Assembly: GCA_020630395.1 (NCBI GenBank) | Contig: JAHDBM010000006.1 | Coordinates: 50,187 to 85,053 of the forward strand | Direction: 5' to 3' | DNA: 34,867 nt | Origin: Flavobacteriales bacterium | GTDB lineage: Bacteria; Bacteroidota; Bacteroidia; Flavobacteriales_D; CAJJDF01 | Shown here: positions 1 through 8,551 of the stretch, piece after piece | Layout of the letters: the number at the start of each line of letters is the position of its first letter | How positions within the stretch are numbered: the stretch's first letter is position 1 | Notes under the pieces: model-generated | Database searches by the model: none | Told to the model about the DNA's origin: nothing | Seen by the model: only the letters and a program-made list of their open reading frames with translations | Program-made: the position numbers and the translations under genes

Positions 1-2
1 TA

Positions 3-773
3 TTTATTAATAAGTCAAAAACTAAACAGCCAATTGTGATTTTTTGTCATGGCTACAAAGGGTTTAAGGACTGGGGAGCATGGAATTATGTAGGAGAATC
101 TTTTGCAGGGGCTAATTTGAATTTTATAAAATTTAATTTTTCATTTAATGGAACTACGCTCGAACAACCGTTAGATTTTTCCGATCTAGAAGCTTTTGGT
201 AAGAATAATTATGTAACTGAGTTAGATGATTTAGGTCAAGTTATTGATTGGATTGAATCTGATGAAGGATTAGATAAGTACTTCGACAAAACTAACATAT
301 ACCTTATAGGGCACAGTAGAGGAGGAGGTATAGTGTTATTGAAATCTTATGAGGATAAAAGAATAAAGAAAGTTATCACTTGGGCAAGTGTTAGCGATTA
401 CTTTACTAGGATTCCAAATGAGGAAGGACTAAAAAAATGGAAACAAGAAGGAGTGATATATGAGAAGAATGGGAGGACAAATCAAAATATGCCCATTTAT
501 TATCAATTTTATGAATCTTTAATGAATAATAGGAAAAGATTAGATATTTCTAATACTATAAAATACCTTGAAATTCCTTTGTTAATTATTCATGGAGCAA
601 AAGATCATGTAGTAAAAATAGAAGAAGCAACTAACTTAAATAGATGGAGCAAAACTTCTGTTTTAGAAATAATCCCCAATGGAGATCATACATTTGGGAC
701 AAAACATCCTATTACTGAAAGCTATGAAATAATAGATGAATTAATTGAAAAAAGCATTCACTTTTTGATGTAA
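3..773 (+). CDS. Alpha/beta hydrolase (5' end outside window)
   Basis: This is a serine hydrolase of the alpha/beta fold. Numbering from the GTG at 36, the sequence shows the oxyanion-hole HG after the first core strand (IFCHGYKGF), a nucleophile elbow GHSRGG with Ser94, an acidic residue in HGAKDH (Asp190), and the catalytic His in NGDHTFG (His218). The triad is therefore complete and in the usual order. The frame stays open from base 3 through 36 (reading ...KTKQPIVIFCHG), so the true start lies upstream and the GTG is not a real start. The substrate cannot be told; relatives include dienelactone-hydrolase-like and acyl-peptidase-like enzymes. Its stop codon abuts, without any spacer, the stop codon of the convergent gene on the other strand. 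Confidence 0.85.
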   Translation, partial: FINKSKTKQPIVIFCHGYKGFKDWGAWNYVGESFAGANLNFIKFNFSFNGTTLEQPLDFSDLEAFGKNNYVTELDDLGQVIDWIESDEGLDKYFDKTNIYLIGHSRGGGIVLLKSYEDKRIKKVITWASVSDYFTRIPNEEGLKKWKQEGVIYEKNGRTNQNMPIYYQFYESLMNNRKRLDISNTIKYLEIPLLIIHGAKDHVVKIEEATNLNRWSKTSVLEIIPNGDHTFGTKHPITESYEIIDELIEKSIHFLM

Positions 774-2225
774 TTACTTACCACCAATATTCCATCTTTT
801 CTTTTTGGTTAATTTTTTATTTATGTCAAAAAATGTTTTATCAATTGAGATATAACTTCCATTTGGAGATGGACTTTGAGCAGGATTTTGTATGACTACA
901 CCATTAGGACCAATTAGAATATAAAAAGGAATACTATTGACACCATAATCATCTAATAAATTAGTGTTTCCACCATAATACAAATGTGTCCATTTATCTT
1001 GTTGGTGAGCAGCTATATAATTGTCGAATTTTGATTTTTTTAGATCAATATTTATGCTTACAAACTCAACATGTTTTCCATATTTTTCTTGAAAAACAGG
1101 AAGCATAGCCATTTCTGCTTGACTTTCTTTAGACCATGAAGCCCAAAAATTAAGATAGATATATTTACCTTCAAAATCACTGAGTGTAATAGGTTTATTA
1201 TTTTTATCATTTAATGTGAAATCAATAGCAATTGATCCAATTTGCATTTTGGTAAGTTTACTAAACACATTCTGAGCTAGAACTCCCATTTCATTATCAT
1301 TAGAATCCTTTATCTCTTTTAATACATTTAGTATGTTTTCTTTAACAAAGCGTTTGTCATTATATAATTCAAAAAGATTAGTAAGCATAGCAAGTGTTCT
1401 TACTTTTTTATTTTTAAAAAAATAGTCTCGAGCAAGTAACGTGTCAAGCTCATAATAGCTGGCTTTAGTATTAATTGATTCAATTATTTTATTAGTAAAG
1501 CTAGAAGTGCTAACTGAAGGAGTTAAAAAATCTTTTTCATAAAATTGATTAAAAAATGTCATGTAAGCTACATTCTTATGATCCACATATTTATTAGCTA
1601 AATATACATTGTAATTGGATAATCTATTAATATGTTGATTTTTAGCTAACGCAATTAAATCTAAACTACCAATAGTATATTTAATGTATTTTTTGAAGTA
1701 AGCATCTTCTAATTTAGCGTAATCTAATTTTAACTTCTTTTTTAAAGTGTCGAGTTTGGTTTTATAGAGAGGAGATCCAATTAAGCCCATATTATCTTGG
1801 AAAAATTGATCTACTTTTCTATCGAATTCAAGAATTAAACCATTTATATCATTTTTAGGTATAGAATCAAATATTAGATTAACATAATTTCTGGTGAGTT
1901 TGTATGTGCCATCTTCAGATGTAGGGGGGAAGTATATGCTGTATGTTTGATTAGGATCAAGAAAAATAATACCGATAAGGTCTTCAATTTGAACTAGTGC
2001 TTGTTTGGTTTTTTCAAAATTAGCTGTTAATATAAATTTCCCTTCTTCATTAATAATAGTTGATGCTATGATATTATATTCGTAGGTTATATAATCGGTA
2101 TATTCAATTAAGTTTACCGTTTTACCAGCAAATTTATTGTATGTTTTACCATTAATTATTGCTGCATTGGATAAAACACCAAAACAGATCATACTAAGTA
2201 ATATTATAAATTTATGGCCAATCAT
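774..2225 (-). CDS. Exported thioredoxin-fold (TlpA-like) protein lacking the CxxC cysteines
   Basis: The protein (483 aa) has a signal peptide (about residues 1-21, cleavage near SNA-A), a beta-rich N-terminal region resembling the DUF4369-type domain seen in Bacteroidota TlpA-like proteins, a helical middle, and a C-terminal thioredoxin/AhpC-TSA-like domain (about 330-470). The latter shows the typical start (IDFTLNDKNNKPITLSDF), the FWASW strand end, and a cis-proline context (NSIPFYILIGPNG). The redox motif that should read WCxxC is WSKES here: both cysteines are serine (Ser365, Ser368). It should therefore not act as a thiol oxidoreductase, and may instead bind a partner or be a structural relic. 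It lies 11 bp downstream of coaD on the same strand, probably co-transcribed. The fold call is firm; the role is unknown. Confidence 0.75.
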   Translation of the reverse strand: MIGHKFIILLSMICFGVLSNAAIINGKTYNKFAGKTVNLIEYTDYITYEYNIIASTIINEEGKFILTANFEKTKQALVQIEDLIGIIFLDPNQTYSIYFPPTSEDGTYKLTRNYVNLIFDSIPKNDINGLILEFDRKVDQFFQDNMGLIGSPLYKTKLDTLKKKLKLDYAKLEDAYFKKYIKYTIGSLDLIALAKNQHINRLSNYNVYLANKYVDHKNVAYMTFFNQFYEKDFLTPSVSTSSFTNKIIESINTKASYYELDTLLARDYFFKNKKVRTLAMLTNLFELYNDKRFVKENILNVLKEIKDSNDNEMGVLAQNVFSKLTKMQIGSIAIDFTLNDKNNKPITLSDFEGKYIYLNFWASWSKESQAEMAMLPVFQEKYGKHVEFVSINIDLKKSKFDNYIAAHQQDKWTHLYYGGNTNLLDDYGVNSIPFYILIGPNGVVIQNPAQSPSPNGSYISIDKTFFDINKKLTKKKRWNIGGK

Positions 2226-2236
2226 ACGCTTACGTA

Positions 2237-2692
2237 TTATAGGTTGATATTCTCAGGTAAAAATTGAGAGGCATCTCCTTTATTAATGATTATATCACGT
2301 ACGATTGATGAGTTTATTGCTGATAGTTCAGGACTTGTGATTAAAAATACGGTTTCTATGGTATTATTTAACTGTCTGTTAACTTGACTAATTGATTTTT
2401 CGAATGTAAAATCACTAGAATTACGTAATCCTCTTAGCATAAATTGGGCATTTATGCTTTTACAAAACTCTATGGTTAATCCTTCATAAGAAACCACACT
2501 AACATTTTTATAATCTTTAAATGTTTGCTTTATATGTTGTATTCTTTCATCAAGCGTAAACATATATTTTTTAGCTGCATTGGTACCAATTGCAACAACA
2601 ACTTCATCAAAGAGTTCAAGGGCTCTAATAACTAGTGCTTCATGTCCTTTAGTAATTGGATCAAATGATCCTGGGAAAATTGCTTTTTTCAT
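2237..2692 (-). CDS. coaD: Phosphopantetheine adenylyltransferase CoaD
   Basis: CoaD catalyses the penultimate step of coenzyme A synthesis, joining 4'-phosphopantetheine and ATP to give dephospho-CoA. The 151 aa length is close to the usual 155-165. The nucleotidyltransferase signature FPGSFDPITKGHE sits at residues 6-18 with the GH pair, and the second conserved block near the C terminus (SPELSAINSSIVRD) carries the SSxxxR-type signature. It is cytoplasmic. The gene sits between the terminator of the lipoprotein gene upstream and the TlpA-like gene 11 bp downstream. A sequence close to a -7 box lies only 3 bases before the ATG (see promoter entry). The call is secure. Confidence 0.97.
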   Translation of the reverse strand: MKKAIFPGSFDPITKGHEALVIRALELFDEVVVAIGTNAAKKYMFTLDERIQHIKQTFKDYKNVSVVSYEGLTIEFCKSINAQFMLRGLRNSSDFTFEKSISQVNRQLNNTIETVFLITSPELSAINSSIVRDIIINKGDASQFLPENINL

Positions 2693-2695
2693 AAC

Positions 2696-2703
2696 TAAAG
2701 ATA
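2696..2703 (-). promoter_or_regulatory. Possible -7 box of coaD
   Basis: Reading the minus strand, TATCTTTA is one mismatch from the Bacteroidota -7 consensus TAnnTTTG. It ends 3 bases before the coaD ATG, so a transcript from it would have almost no leader. No convincing TTG lies 20 bases upstream; that position is in the T-tract of the preceding terminator. Weak call. Confidence 0.3.
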
Positions 2704-2720
2704 ATGGATTTATAAGGCAT

Positions 2721-2748
2721 AAAAAAACCGCTCAAAATTTGAGCGGTT
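2721..2748 (-). terminator. Rho-independent terminator of the lipoprotein pair
   Basis: A perfect 11-base inverted repeat (AACCGCTCAAA / TTTGAGCGGTT around one A) is followed on the minus strand by seven T (the A-run 2721-2727). It lies just after the stop of the 622-aa lipoprotein gene and before coaD, so it ends the lipoprotein transcript. The plus strand has no T-run after the stem, which sets the direction. Confidence 0.85.
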
Positions 2749-2765
2749 ATATAAAAAATAATTAA

Positions 2766-4634
2766 TTAAGGCATATTTAGGTATGGACCACTGTAAGCAT
2801 TACCTAACACTGCATTACCACTTAAATCCATATTAACTGCTACACATTTTTCTCCAATATTTATATTTTGAGTTTGACTACTCAAAACTTCAAATGATCC
2901 ATAACCATATACAGATGTAGGATAAGGGCCATAGCCTGATAAAATATCTCGCTTACTCCATGAAAAATCATTGAACCAGTTTGCACCTAATTCTTCATAT
3001 TTAACATTGTCAATGCATAAGTAAAAATAATTTCCTGCATTAACCTTACAATCCATAGTTGTAAATGGATCATAAGCAGAACAATTTACAGCTTTTATAT
3101 CTCCATTAGATATAAAAGCTAAAGAATTCCAAACAGCATTAGAGGGAAATGATGAATTAGATGTTCTAATAACATTTCTAGATTCATCATGATCAAACAT
3201 GAGTTTTATAGTTTGAGAATTTATAGGGTCATTATCGGAGGGAATAAAATCATTTGCAATTGGATTAAATTTATATGTTAATACTTTTACAGCTGAGCCA
3301 CCAGCATTGGTTATTGCATCTGTTGCATATTTTATTGTGGCTGTTGGACCAGTTACGATTGTAGCTAAATCACATATACTTCCTAATCCAAAGTATTCCA
3401 ACAATCCTTTTTCCCAAATCACCCATGTAGGAGTTGTATATAAATTAAATGAAGCCGCAACAATATCAGCTTTTAAATCAAATCCTAAAAACACATCACA
3501 TGTACCACCTGTTCCAGCACCAACACTCATAACACCTTTTAGGTAAACACCAGGTCTAACAATTATTCCTGCTAAAGTACTAGAGCCAATACTTAAAATT
3601 AACTGTGGTTCTAAAGTGAATTTAGTTTCAATTTGTGCAGATCCTCCACATACATTAAATTCAGGTGTTACCGTAGTATTGTTTTTTACAAAAAATGGAT
3701 CTTTGTGTTCAACAACTGTATAATTATATCCCCAAAGAGTTCCTGGAGTCTTTTTATACTTAAATTCTTCACGCTCTATTTGATCATAATTAGCTATGTA
3801 ATTAAAACAAGTTTTTAGATTACCAGACAATTGAGCAACATTAACTTCAAGAACAGGATTAAATTCAAGCATTAAAGGAGTTCCTGTAGGTATTTTTATA
3901 GGTATTGGAATAATTGCTTTTCTCCAAGATTCAGAACCAAACCAATTATTTACAGATCCACTCACTACTTCTATATCTAAAGAAGCATTACTTAATATAG
4001 TTGAACCAACCATTTTGTGTTCTTTAACAACTGTATAATATTCAGAACCGTTTTCAGTATATGTAGAGTTTGGTTTAATAAACTCATCAAAACAAACTGC
4101 TTGGTAATCAGAAGTAAGTTCACCTTTTATATTAACTTCTATTTCAAAGCTGCCAAGGTCAATAGTCTTTTTAAAATCAAATGATTTGTTGTGCGTATAG
4201 GACTTGCAATTATCATTAAGATTCCCATTTCTACTAGAAGTTGAGAACAGACTATTAAAGTCTATTTCTGAATATTTATAATTTTCAAATACATCAAACA
4301 ATGCAGCTTCTTGAACTCCTATTATAATATCAGAACCTACAGTATCAACAGAAACAATATTTCTTAATAAACCTTCTGGGAAATTAGCACAAGGACTACC
4401 CATAAATGAATGTCCTTCGACTAAAGAATCTATGTTGTTAGATAATGGAAATGATATAACTGAGTCATTAATGATAGAAATTGTGTTCATAGTATTTTCA
4501 TCAAATATCTGAGCACTTTTTTTAACATCATTCGTGTATTTTTTCTCTTGTGGCTCCCAAGGAATTCTTTCTTTCTTTTTACAACTACCAAACCCTATGA
4601 TAATTGTTAATAGGACAAATAATGTTCTTTTCAT
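2766..4634 (-). CDS. Lipoprotein of unknown function, paralogue A
   Basis: The protein (622 aa) has a lipoprotein signal peptide with a lipobox ending GFGSC (Cys18), followed by KKKERIPWE. No known domain was recognised. The body is rich in beta-prone, Asn/Ser/Thr-rich segments, and a Gly-rich hydrophobic stretch (VGAGTGGTCDVFLGFDLK) recurs in the neighbouring gene. Shared blocks with paralogue B (4650-6389) are: Cys18 then KKERIPWE; an FPL...NFPEG...SVDTVG block near residues 63-103; EIDFNSLF; the GAGTGG block; and a C-terminal IG..C...N. motif. The two genes are 15 bp apart in the same direction, so this is a tandem duplication followed by strong divergence. It is probably anchored to an envelope membrane. 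The function is unknown. Confidence 0.8.
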   Translation of the reverse strand: MKRTLFVLLTIIIGFGSCKKKERIPWEPQEKKYTNDVKKSAQIFDENTMNTISIINDSVISFPLSNNIDSLVEGHSFMGSPCANFPEGLLRNIVSVDTVGSDIIIGVQEAALFDVFENYKYSEIDFNSLFSTSSRNGNLNDNCKSYTHNKSFDFKKTIDLGSFEIEVNIKGELTSDYQAVCFDEFIKPNSTYTENGSEYYTVVKEHKMVGSTILSNASLDIEVVSGSVNNWFGSESWRKAIIPIPIKIPTGTPLMLEFNPVLEVNVAQLSGNLKTCFNYIANYDQIEREEFKYKKTPGTLWGYNYTVVEHKDPFFVKNNTTVTPEFNVCGGSAQIETKFTLEPQLILSIGSSTLAGIIVRPGVYLKGVMSVGAGTGGTCDVFLGFDLKADIVAASFNLYTTPTWVIWEKGLLEYFGLGSICDLATIVTGPTATIKYATDAITNAGGSAVKVLTYKFNPIANDFIPSDNDPINSQTIKLMFDHDESRNVIRTSNSSFPSNAVWNSLAFISNGDIKAVNCSAYDPFTTMDCKVNAGNYFYLCIDNVKYEELGANWFNDFSWSKRDILSGYGPYPTSVYGYGSFEVLSSQTQNINIGEKCVAVNMDLSGNAVLGNAYSGPYLNMP

Positions 4635-4649
4635 TTTTTTAATTTTAAA

Positions 4650-6389
4650 TTAACAACCAGTAGTACTGTAATACCCAGCAACTAGTCCCCATGCATTATT
4701 ACCAGCAAAATCATTCACAGGTATAGTTTTACAATTACCAATGTCTGCACTTGTTACAGAAAAAGTATTAGACACTAACGTAAATGAATTGTTTTGTGAA
4801 GAAAATACTATAAAATAATCACCTTGAGGGATGTAAGCTTCTTCGGGAGGTGTACCATTGTAAAAGTTAAGTTGAGAACAATTTCCATTAAAATTACAAG
4901 GCTCATTAAAATGACTGTTTAAATCAAAGACCATGCTATTTTGTCCTTGAGGTATATAAGCCATTTTTCCATCAAAATATCCAACTAGCTCACCAGAAGT
5001 GGCTTTGTGGATCATGACATTAAACCCATTCCAATTTCCTGGATTGGCAACTCTATTTGTATATGGCTTAATTAAACAACCATTTGATGGAGTCCATATT
5101 TGGACTAGTTTACAAGGGTCATCAATGCCAAAAACATTACCCGAAAATTGTATGATATCAAATGCATTTGTGAGGTTAACTGTCCACTCACCTAAAGAAA
5201 TAGGTTCCATTCCAAGGTATTCCAAAAAGCTAAATAAATTAATTTCAAATTTAGATTTTATACTAAGTTCCGCAAAACATTCTAATGTAACCCCTCCAGT
5301 ACCAGCACCTAACACAAAGCCTGCTTTAAGATTTAAATGAGGAAATGCAATAAGAGCAAGTATATCAGAGTCTCCAATTCCAACAGCAATTTTAAGACCT
5401 ATGTTTAATTGAAATTCACATTCAGCTTTACCAGTAACTTTCCATGATGGCACTGGGTTAGAGTTATTAGAATGTATAACTTTTTTTGGATGCTTATATT
5501 TTGTGTATAAATTATTTTGATTAAATGGGGTATAAAACCATTCTTCATCTTGAGTATATAATTCATTAAAAGTCTTGTGACTTCCATATTCAACTTCAAT
5601 AGCTCCAGCTAGCTTTTTTAATTCCATTTTTCCAAATAGCTGAAAATCAAAACTAAGAGGTCCTGCTTGTAACCTAGCCGGTATTTGAGGAAATTCTAAA
5701 AATACTTTCTCCCATGTATCTAATTGTAAAGAATTGTCTCCTGATACAACTTCTATTTTAACTAATGCTACTACATCTTGAAAACCTTCTTCAAAATGAG
5801 AAATAGTTTTAATAAAACCATTGTCTTCAGTATCAACACTAGTTTCATTATATGTAACTGTTTTTTCTTCAGTTATTGTATACTCAACTTCAATAATAAC
5901 ATCTTTATTCCCAAAACTTATTGTAGGAGAAGTATATTTATCGGCATAAGTGTCTTTGTGCACTACAGTACCGTTATTTCTTACATTAGAATTAATATTG
6001 AATAGTTTATTAAAATCAATTTCCTTTAAATTATAATTACCATCAAAAATTTCTCCAAAATCGGCAAATCTTGTTGTGTAAAAAACATTAGCTCCTATTG
6101 TATCTACACTTTTTATATATCGATAAGTTCCATTTGGAAAGTCTGCAGAGAAAGATCCTACAAAATACTCTCCACTTGTTAATGAGCCACCCATTGAATT
6201 TAATGGAAAGACAAGTGATGCTGAATCATGACTAACAACAGATTGAATATTATTTACATCAATTACTGTAGCATTTTTAGAAAGTTTGTTTTCAAATTGT
6301 TCTCCGTGTTCCCAAGGGATTCTTTCTTTCTTTCTACAGCTGCTTAGAGCGATAATGACCATTAATGCGGTAAATAGTACTCTTTTCAT
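4650..6389 (-). CDS. Lipoprotein of unknown function, paralogue B
   Basis: The lipoprotein signal ends in ALSSC, followed by RKKERIPWE. Two ATGs are available (6395, giving MSMKR, and 6389, giving MKR). I chose 6389 because it puts the lipobox Cys at residue 18, exactly as in paralogue A, which also starts MKR. The protein is about 579 aa, with the blocks FPLNS...ADFPNG...SVDTIG, EIDFNKLF and GAGTGG shared with paralogue A, plus its own C-terminal part with two YIPQG motifs. It is first of the pair in transcription order, and the shared transcript probably ends at the terminator near 2721-2748. No known domain was recognised; a cell-surface or periplasmic structural role is possible but unproven. 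Confidence 0.8.
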   Translation of the reverse strand: MKRVLFTALMVIIALSSCRKKERIPWEHGEQFENKLSKNATVIDVNNIQSVVSHDSASLVFPLNSMGGSLTSGEYFVGSFSADFPNGTYRYIKSVDTIGANVFYTTRFADFGEIFDGNYNLKEIDFNKLFNINSNVRNNGTVVHKDTYADKYTSPTISFGNKDVIIEVEYTITEEKTVTYNETSVDTEDNGFIKTISHFEEGFQDVVALVKIEVVSGDNSLQLDTWEKVFLEFPQIPARLQAGPLSFDFQLFGKMELKKLAGAIEVEYGSHKTFNELYTQDEEWFYTPFNQNNLYTKYKHPKKVIHSNNSNPVPSWKVTGKAECEFQLNIGLKIAVGIGDSDILALIAFPHLNLKAGFVLGAGTGGVTLECFAELSIKSKFEINLFSFLEYLGMEPISLGEWTVNLTNAFDIIQFSGNVFGIDDPCKLVQIWTPSNGCLIKPYTNRVANPGNWNGFNVMIHKATSGELVGYFDGKMAYIPQGQNSMVFDLNSHFNEPCNFNGNCSQLNFYNGTPPEEAYIPQGDYFIVFSSQNNSFTLVSNTFSVTSADIGNCKTIPVNDFAGNNAWGLVAGYYSTTGC

Positions 6390-6489
6390 ACTCATACTTC
6401 TAATTTTTACTAATCATATCAATATACGTACAAAATCGTTAAAAGATGCTAAATTATACAAGAAATTATAAACTAATAAATGTTTGTAT

Positions 6490-6497
6490 TACATTTG
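6490..6497 (+). promoter_or_regulatory. -7 box candidate for the OmpH-like gene
   Basis: TACATTTG matches TAnnTTTG exactly and lies 15 bases before the ATG at 6513. No TTG is found at the usual 20-base distance upstream. If real, it rules out the earlier in-frame start codon at 6480. Confidence 0.35.
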
Positions 6498-6512
6498 GCA
6501 AAATTTATAATT

Positions 6513-7268
6513 ATGAACAAAGGTCTTTTAGCGTTAAATGGAATTTTAGGTGCAGCTGTTATTATATTGTTTTATTTACACTTTACTTCGAGTAATGCTA
6601 GTAATACTACTAATACTAGCACAGAAAATAATAATAGTAACAACAATGTAATACCTGCTGATTCTTTAAATCAATTTTTAGCTTTAGATTCTAATATTGC
6701 AGCAAAACCTATAAAAATTGCTTATGTAGATAGCGATTCACTTGACAGAAATTTAAAAATGCTTGATGATGTTGAAAAAGTAATTTTAGAAAAGGAGCAA
6801 GAATTACAGCAAAAAATAAAAGATGAGGATGCTAGAATTAAAAGAAAGTATCAAGGCAAGCTAACTAAATTTGAAAAAAGAAGGAAGGATTACACCATGA
6901 AAGGGCCTACTATGACTGATGCTGAATTACAAAAAGAACAACAGGCTCTTCAACAAATGCAACAAGAATTACAAGGTGCAGATCAAAATTATCAAATGGA
7001 AATTATGAGTTTGCAAAGTAAATTAGAACAAGAATATATGGTCTTGAAAACTCAGAAAATGAGTGAGTATTATAAAAAAGTTCAAGAATTTTGTGAAGGT
7101 ATAGCAACTAGGTTAGGTTTTGATTTTATTATGATTTATCAAGAAGGTGGTGCTATGCTTCATGCAAATAAGGATTTAGATATATCAAAATATGTTATTG
7201 ATGCTATCAATAAAGAGTATGATCAAAATAACATAGCTAATCCAGTTCAGGTTCCTTTAGCTCAATAG
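6513..7268 (+). CDS. OmpH/Skp-family membrane-anchored coiled-coil protein
   Basis: The protein is 251 aa from the ATG at 6513. An in-frame ATG at 6480 would add 11 residues, but it precedes a candidate -7 box and would put charged residues before the hydrophobic segment. One N-terminal transmembrane or uncleaved signal segment (about residues 5-25) is followed by an Asn/Thr/Ser-rich linker. Then comes the Skp/OmpH pattern: a beta strand IKIAYVDSDSL, a long Lys/Glu/Gln-rich coiled coil, and a closing strand (LGFDFIMIYQEGGAMLHA) with a helix. Skp-type proteins are periplasmic chaperones for outer-membrane proteins; the linker and anchor suggest this version stays tethered to the inner membrane. 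It is followed by the DUF4924 gene 7 bp downstream. Confidence 0.8.
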   Translation: MNKGLLALNGILGAAVIILFYLHFTSSNASNTTNTSTENNNSNNNVIPADSLNQFLALDSNIAAKPIKIAYVDSDSLDRNLKMLDDVEKVILEKEQELQQKIKDEDARIKRKYQGKLTKFEKRRKDYTMKGPTMTDAELQKEQQALQQMQQELQGADQNYQMEIMSLQSKLEQEYMVLKTQKMSEYYKKVQEFCEGIATRLGFDFIMIYQEGGAMLHANKDLDISKYVIDAINKEYDQNNIANPVQVPLAQ

Positions 7269-7275
7269 TTATTCT

Positions 7276-7827
7276 ATGTTAATTGCTCAACAAAAACTAA
7301 AAGAAAACATAGCCGAATACATTATTTACATGTGGCAAGTTGAAGGCTTAGTTAGAAGTCTTAATTTTGATCTTTCACTAATCAAGAGCCATATAGTTGA
7401 TATAATGACCTCTAATGAAGATGCTAGAAAAGATGTGTTAGCATGGTATGAACAGTTAGTTGATGAAATGAAACAAGATGACCTAATTGTGTCTGGTCAT
7501 TTAAAAAGAGTTAATCTTATTATTGAGGAGGTTGTTTTTTTACACAATACTCTTTTAACTAAGTTGGAGGATGATAAGTATAAGGCAATTTTTACTGAAG
7601 CTTATCCTTTCATTGAAGAGTTAAGAGCTAAATCTAATAATGAAGCTAATGATATTGAAATTTGTTTGACAGCTGTTTATGGTAAGCTATTGTTAAAAAT
7701 GAAAAAACAAGAAATTTCTAAAGAAACTGAAAAGGCTATGCAGGTATTTACAATAGTATTAGCTTATTTGTCTCAAAAATATAAAGAATTCAAATCTGGA
7801 AAGTTAAGATTTGAAATCAATAATTAG
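7276..7827 (+). CDS. DUF4924-type protein
   Basis: This is a 183 aa all-helical, soluble protein. The N terminus IAQQKLKENIAEYIIYMWQ matches my recollection of the Bacteroidota-specific DUF4924 family, whose function is unknown. There is no signal peptide or membrane segment, so it should be cytoplasmic. It begins 7 bp after the OmpH-like gene and is likely co-transcribed with it. The family name is recalled rather than searched. Confidence 0.65.
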   Translation: MLIAQQKLKENIAEYIIYMWQVEGLVRSLNFDLSLIKSHIVDIMTSNEDARKDVLAWYEQLVDEMKQDDLIVSGHLKRVNLIIEEVVFLHNTLLTKLEDDKYKAIFTEAYPFIEELRAKSNNEANDIEICLTAVYGKLLLKMKKQEISKETEKAMQVFTIVLAYLSQKYKEFKSGKLRFEINN

Positions 7828-7856
7828 GTTAGAAAACTTATGTTTAAACTGTGTAA

Positions 7857-8474
7857 TTATTCTTTAAAGTAGGTAAGAATAAATTCGTCCTTAACATGAA
7901 GTCCAAGTTTAAAGGATGCTTTTTTATCATTTGAATATTTAATCACACCTTCGATTTTGTTATTTACCTTATCTATTGTTGTAACAATTAATTGCTTTTT
8001 AAACTCTAATTTATCCTTGGAATAAGCTTTGTACAAAGTTTCTTTTGCTGACCATATAATATTGAGTACTTCATTATCATCTATGTCAAATAATGATTTT
8101 TCAGTTGGATGTAAAAACTTATGTTTAACCCTTAAAACAGTATCCGAATAATATTGTATATCAATACCCGTGTTTGTTTTCTCATTTTGAATCATTACAG
8201 CCACATAATCTTTTGTATTACTTATCGATATTTCTTTACTTGAATTTATTAAGATAGGTTTTCTATTATGATATTCTATGTGAACTTTAGATAAGTATTG
8301 TTGAGCTAGAATTCTAGAAGTAATAAGTTCTTTTCTTCTTTGTGGTCTTTTATGGTTATTAATATGTTTTTTCTCCCATTCATTAAGATTTACCATTGAA
8401 AGAAGTTGATTTTCACTTTCTTCAATTTTCCAACAAAGTATCGAAGGATTAATATTAAGGTTATGTATGGGCAT
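7857..8474 (-). CDS. 4'-phosphopantetheinyl transferase, Sfp type
   Basis: The enzyme transfers the phosphopantetheine arm of CoA onto a conserved Ser of acyl, peptidyl or aryl carrier proteins. In the 205 aa sequence the catalytic core shows GID at residues 103-105 (the Mg2+-binding Asp), FLHPTEK (the F..xxE block) and WSAKETLYKAY at 141-151 (the conserved W(S/T)xKE(A/S)xxK motif). An N-terminal half of about 95 residues holds a pseudo-repeat, as in other Sfp/Gsp-like enzymes. It is cytoplasmic. It is divergent from ahcY, with a 77 bp gap. It could be the only holo-ACP synthase of this type or serve a polyketide/flexirubin-like pathway; no such pathway lies in the window. Confidence 0.9.
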   Translation of the reverse strand: MPIHNLNINPSILCWKIEESENQLLSMVNLNEWEKKHINNHKRPQRRKELITSRILAQQYLSKVHIEYHNRKPILINSSKEISISNTKDYVAVMIQNEKTNTGIDIQYYSDTVLRVKHKFLHPTEKSLFDIDDNEVLNIIWSAKETLYKAYSKDKLEFKKQLIVTTIDKVNNKIEGVIKYSNDKKASFKLGLHVKDEFILTYFKE

Positions 8475-8493
8475 ATCTTATTTTTGAGTAAAG

Positions 8494-8525
8494 GTTGATT
8501 ATAATAAAAACTAGCCTTATCTTTG
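8494..8525 (+). promoter_or_regulatory. Promoter of ahcY
   Basis: GTTG at 8494-8497, then exactly 20 bases, then TATCTTTG at 8518-8525, which fits the Bacteroidota sigma-ABfr consensus (TTG - about 19-21 - TAnnTTTG). It leaves a leader of roughly 20 bases before the ahcY ATG at 8552. Confidence 0.7.
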
Positions 8526-8551
8526 TGCTAAATTAATAATTAACGATAAAA

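Noticed and set aside
36-38. GTG at 36 as the start of the hydrolase
   Set aside because: It would fall within the first core beta strand, and the frame is open to the window edge, so the gene begins upstream.
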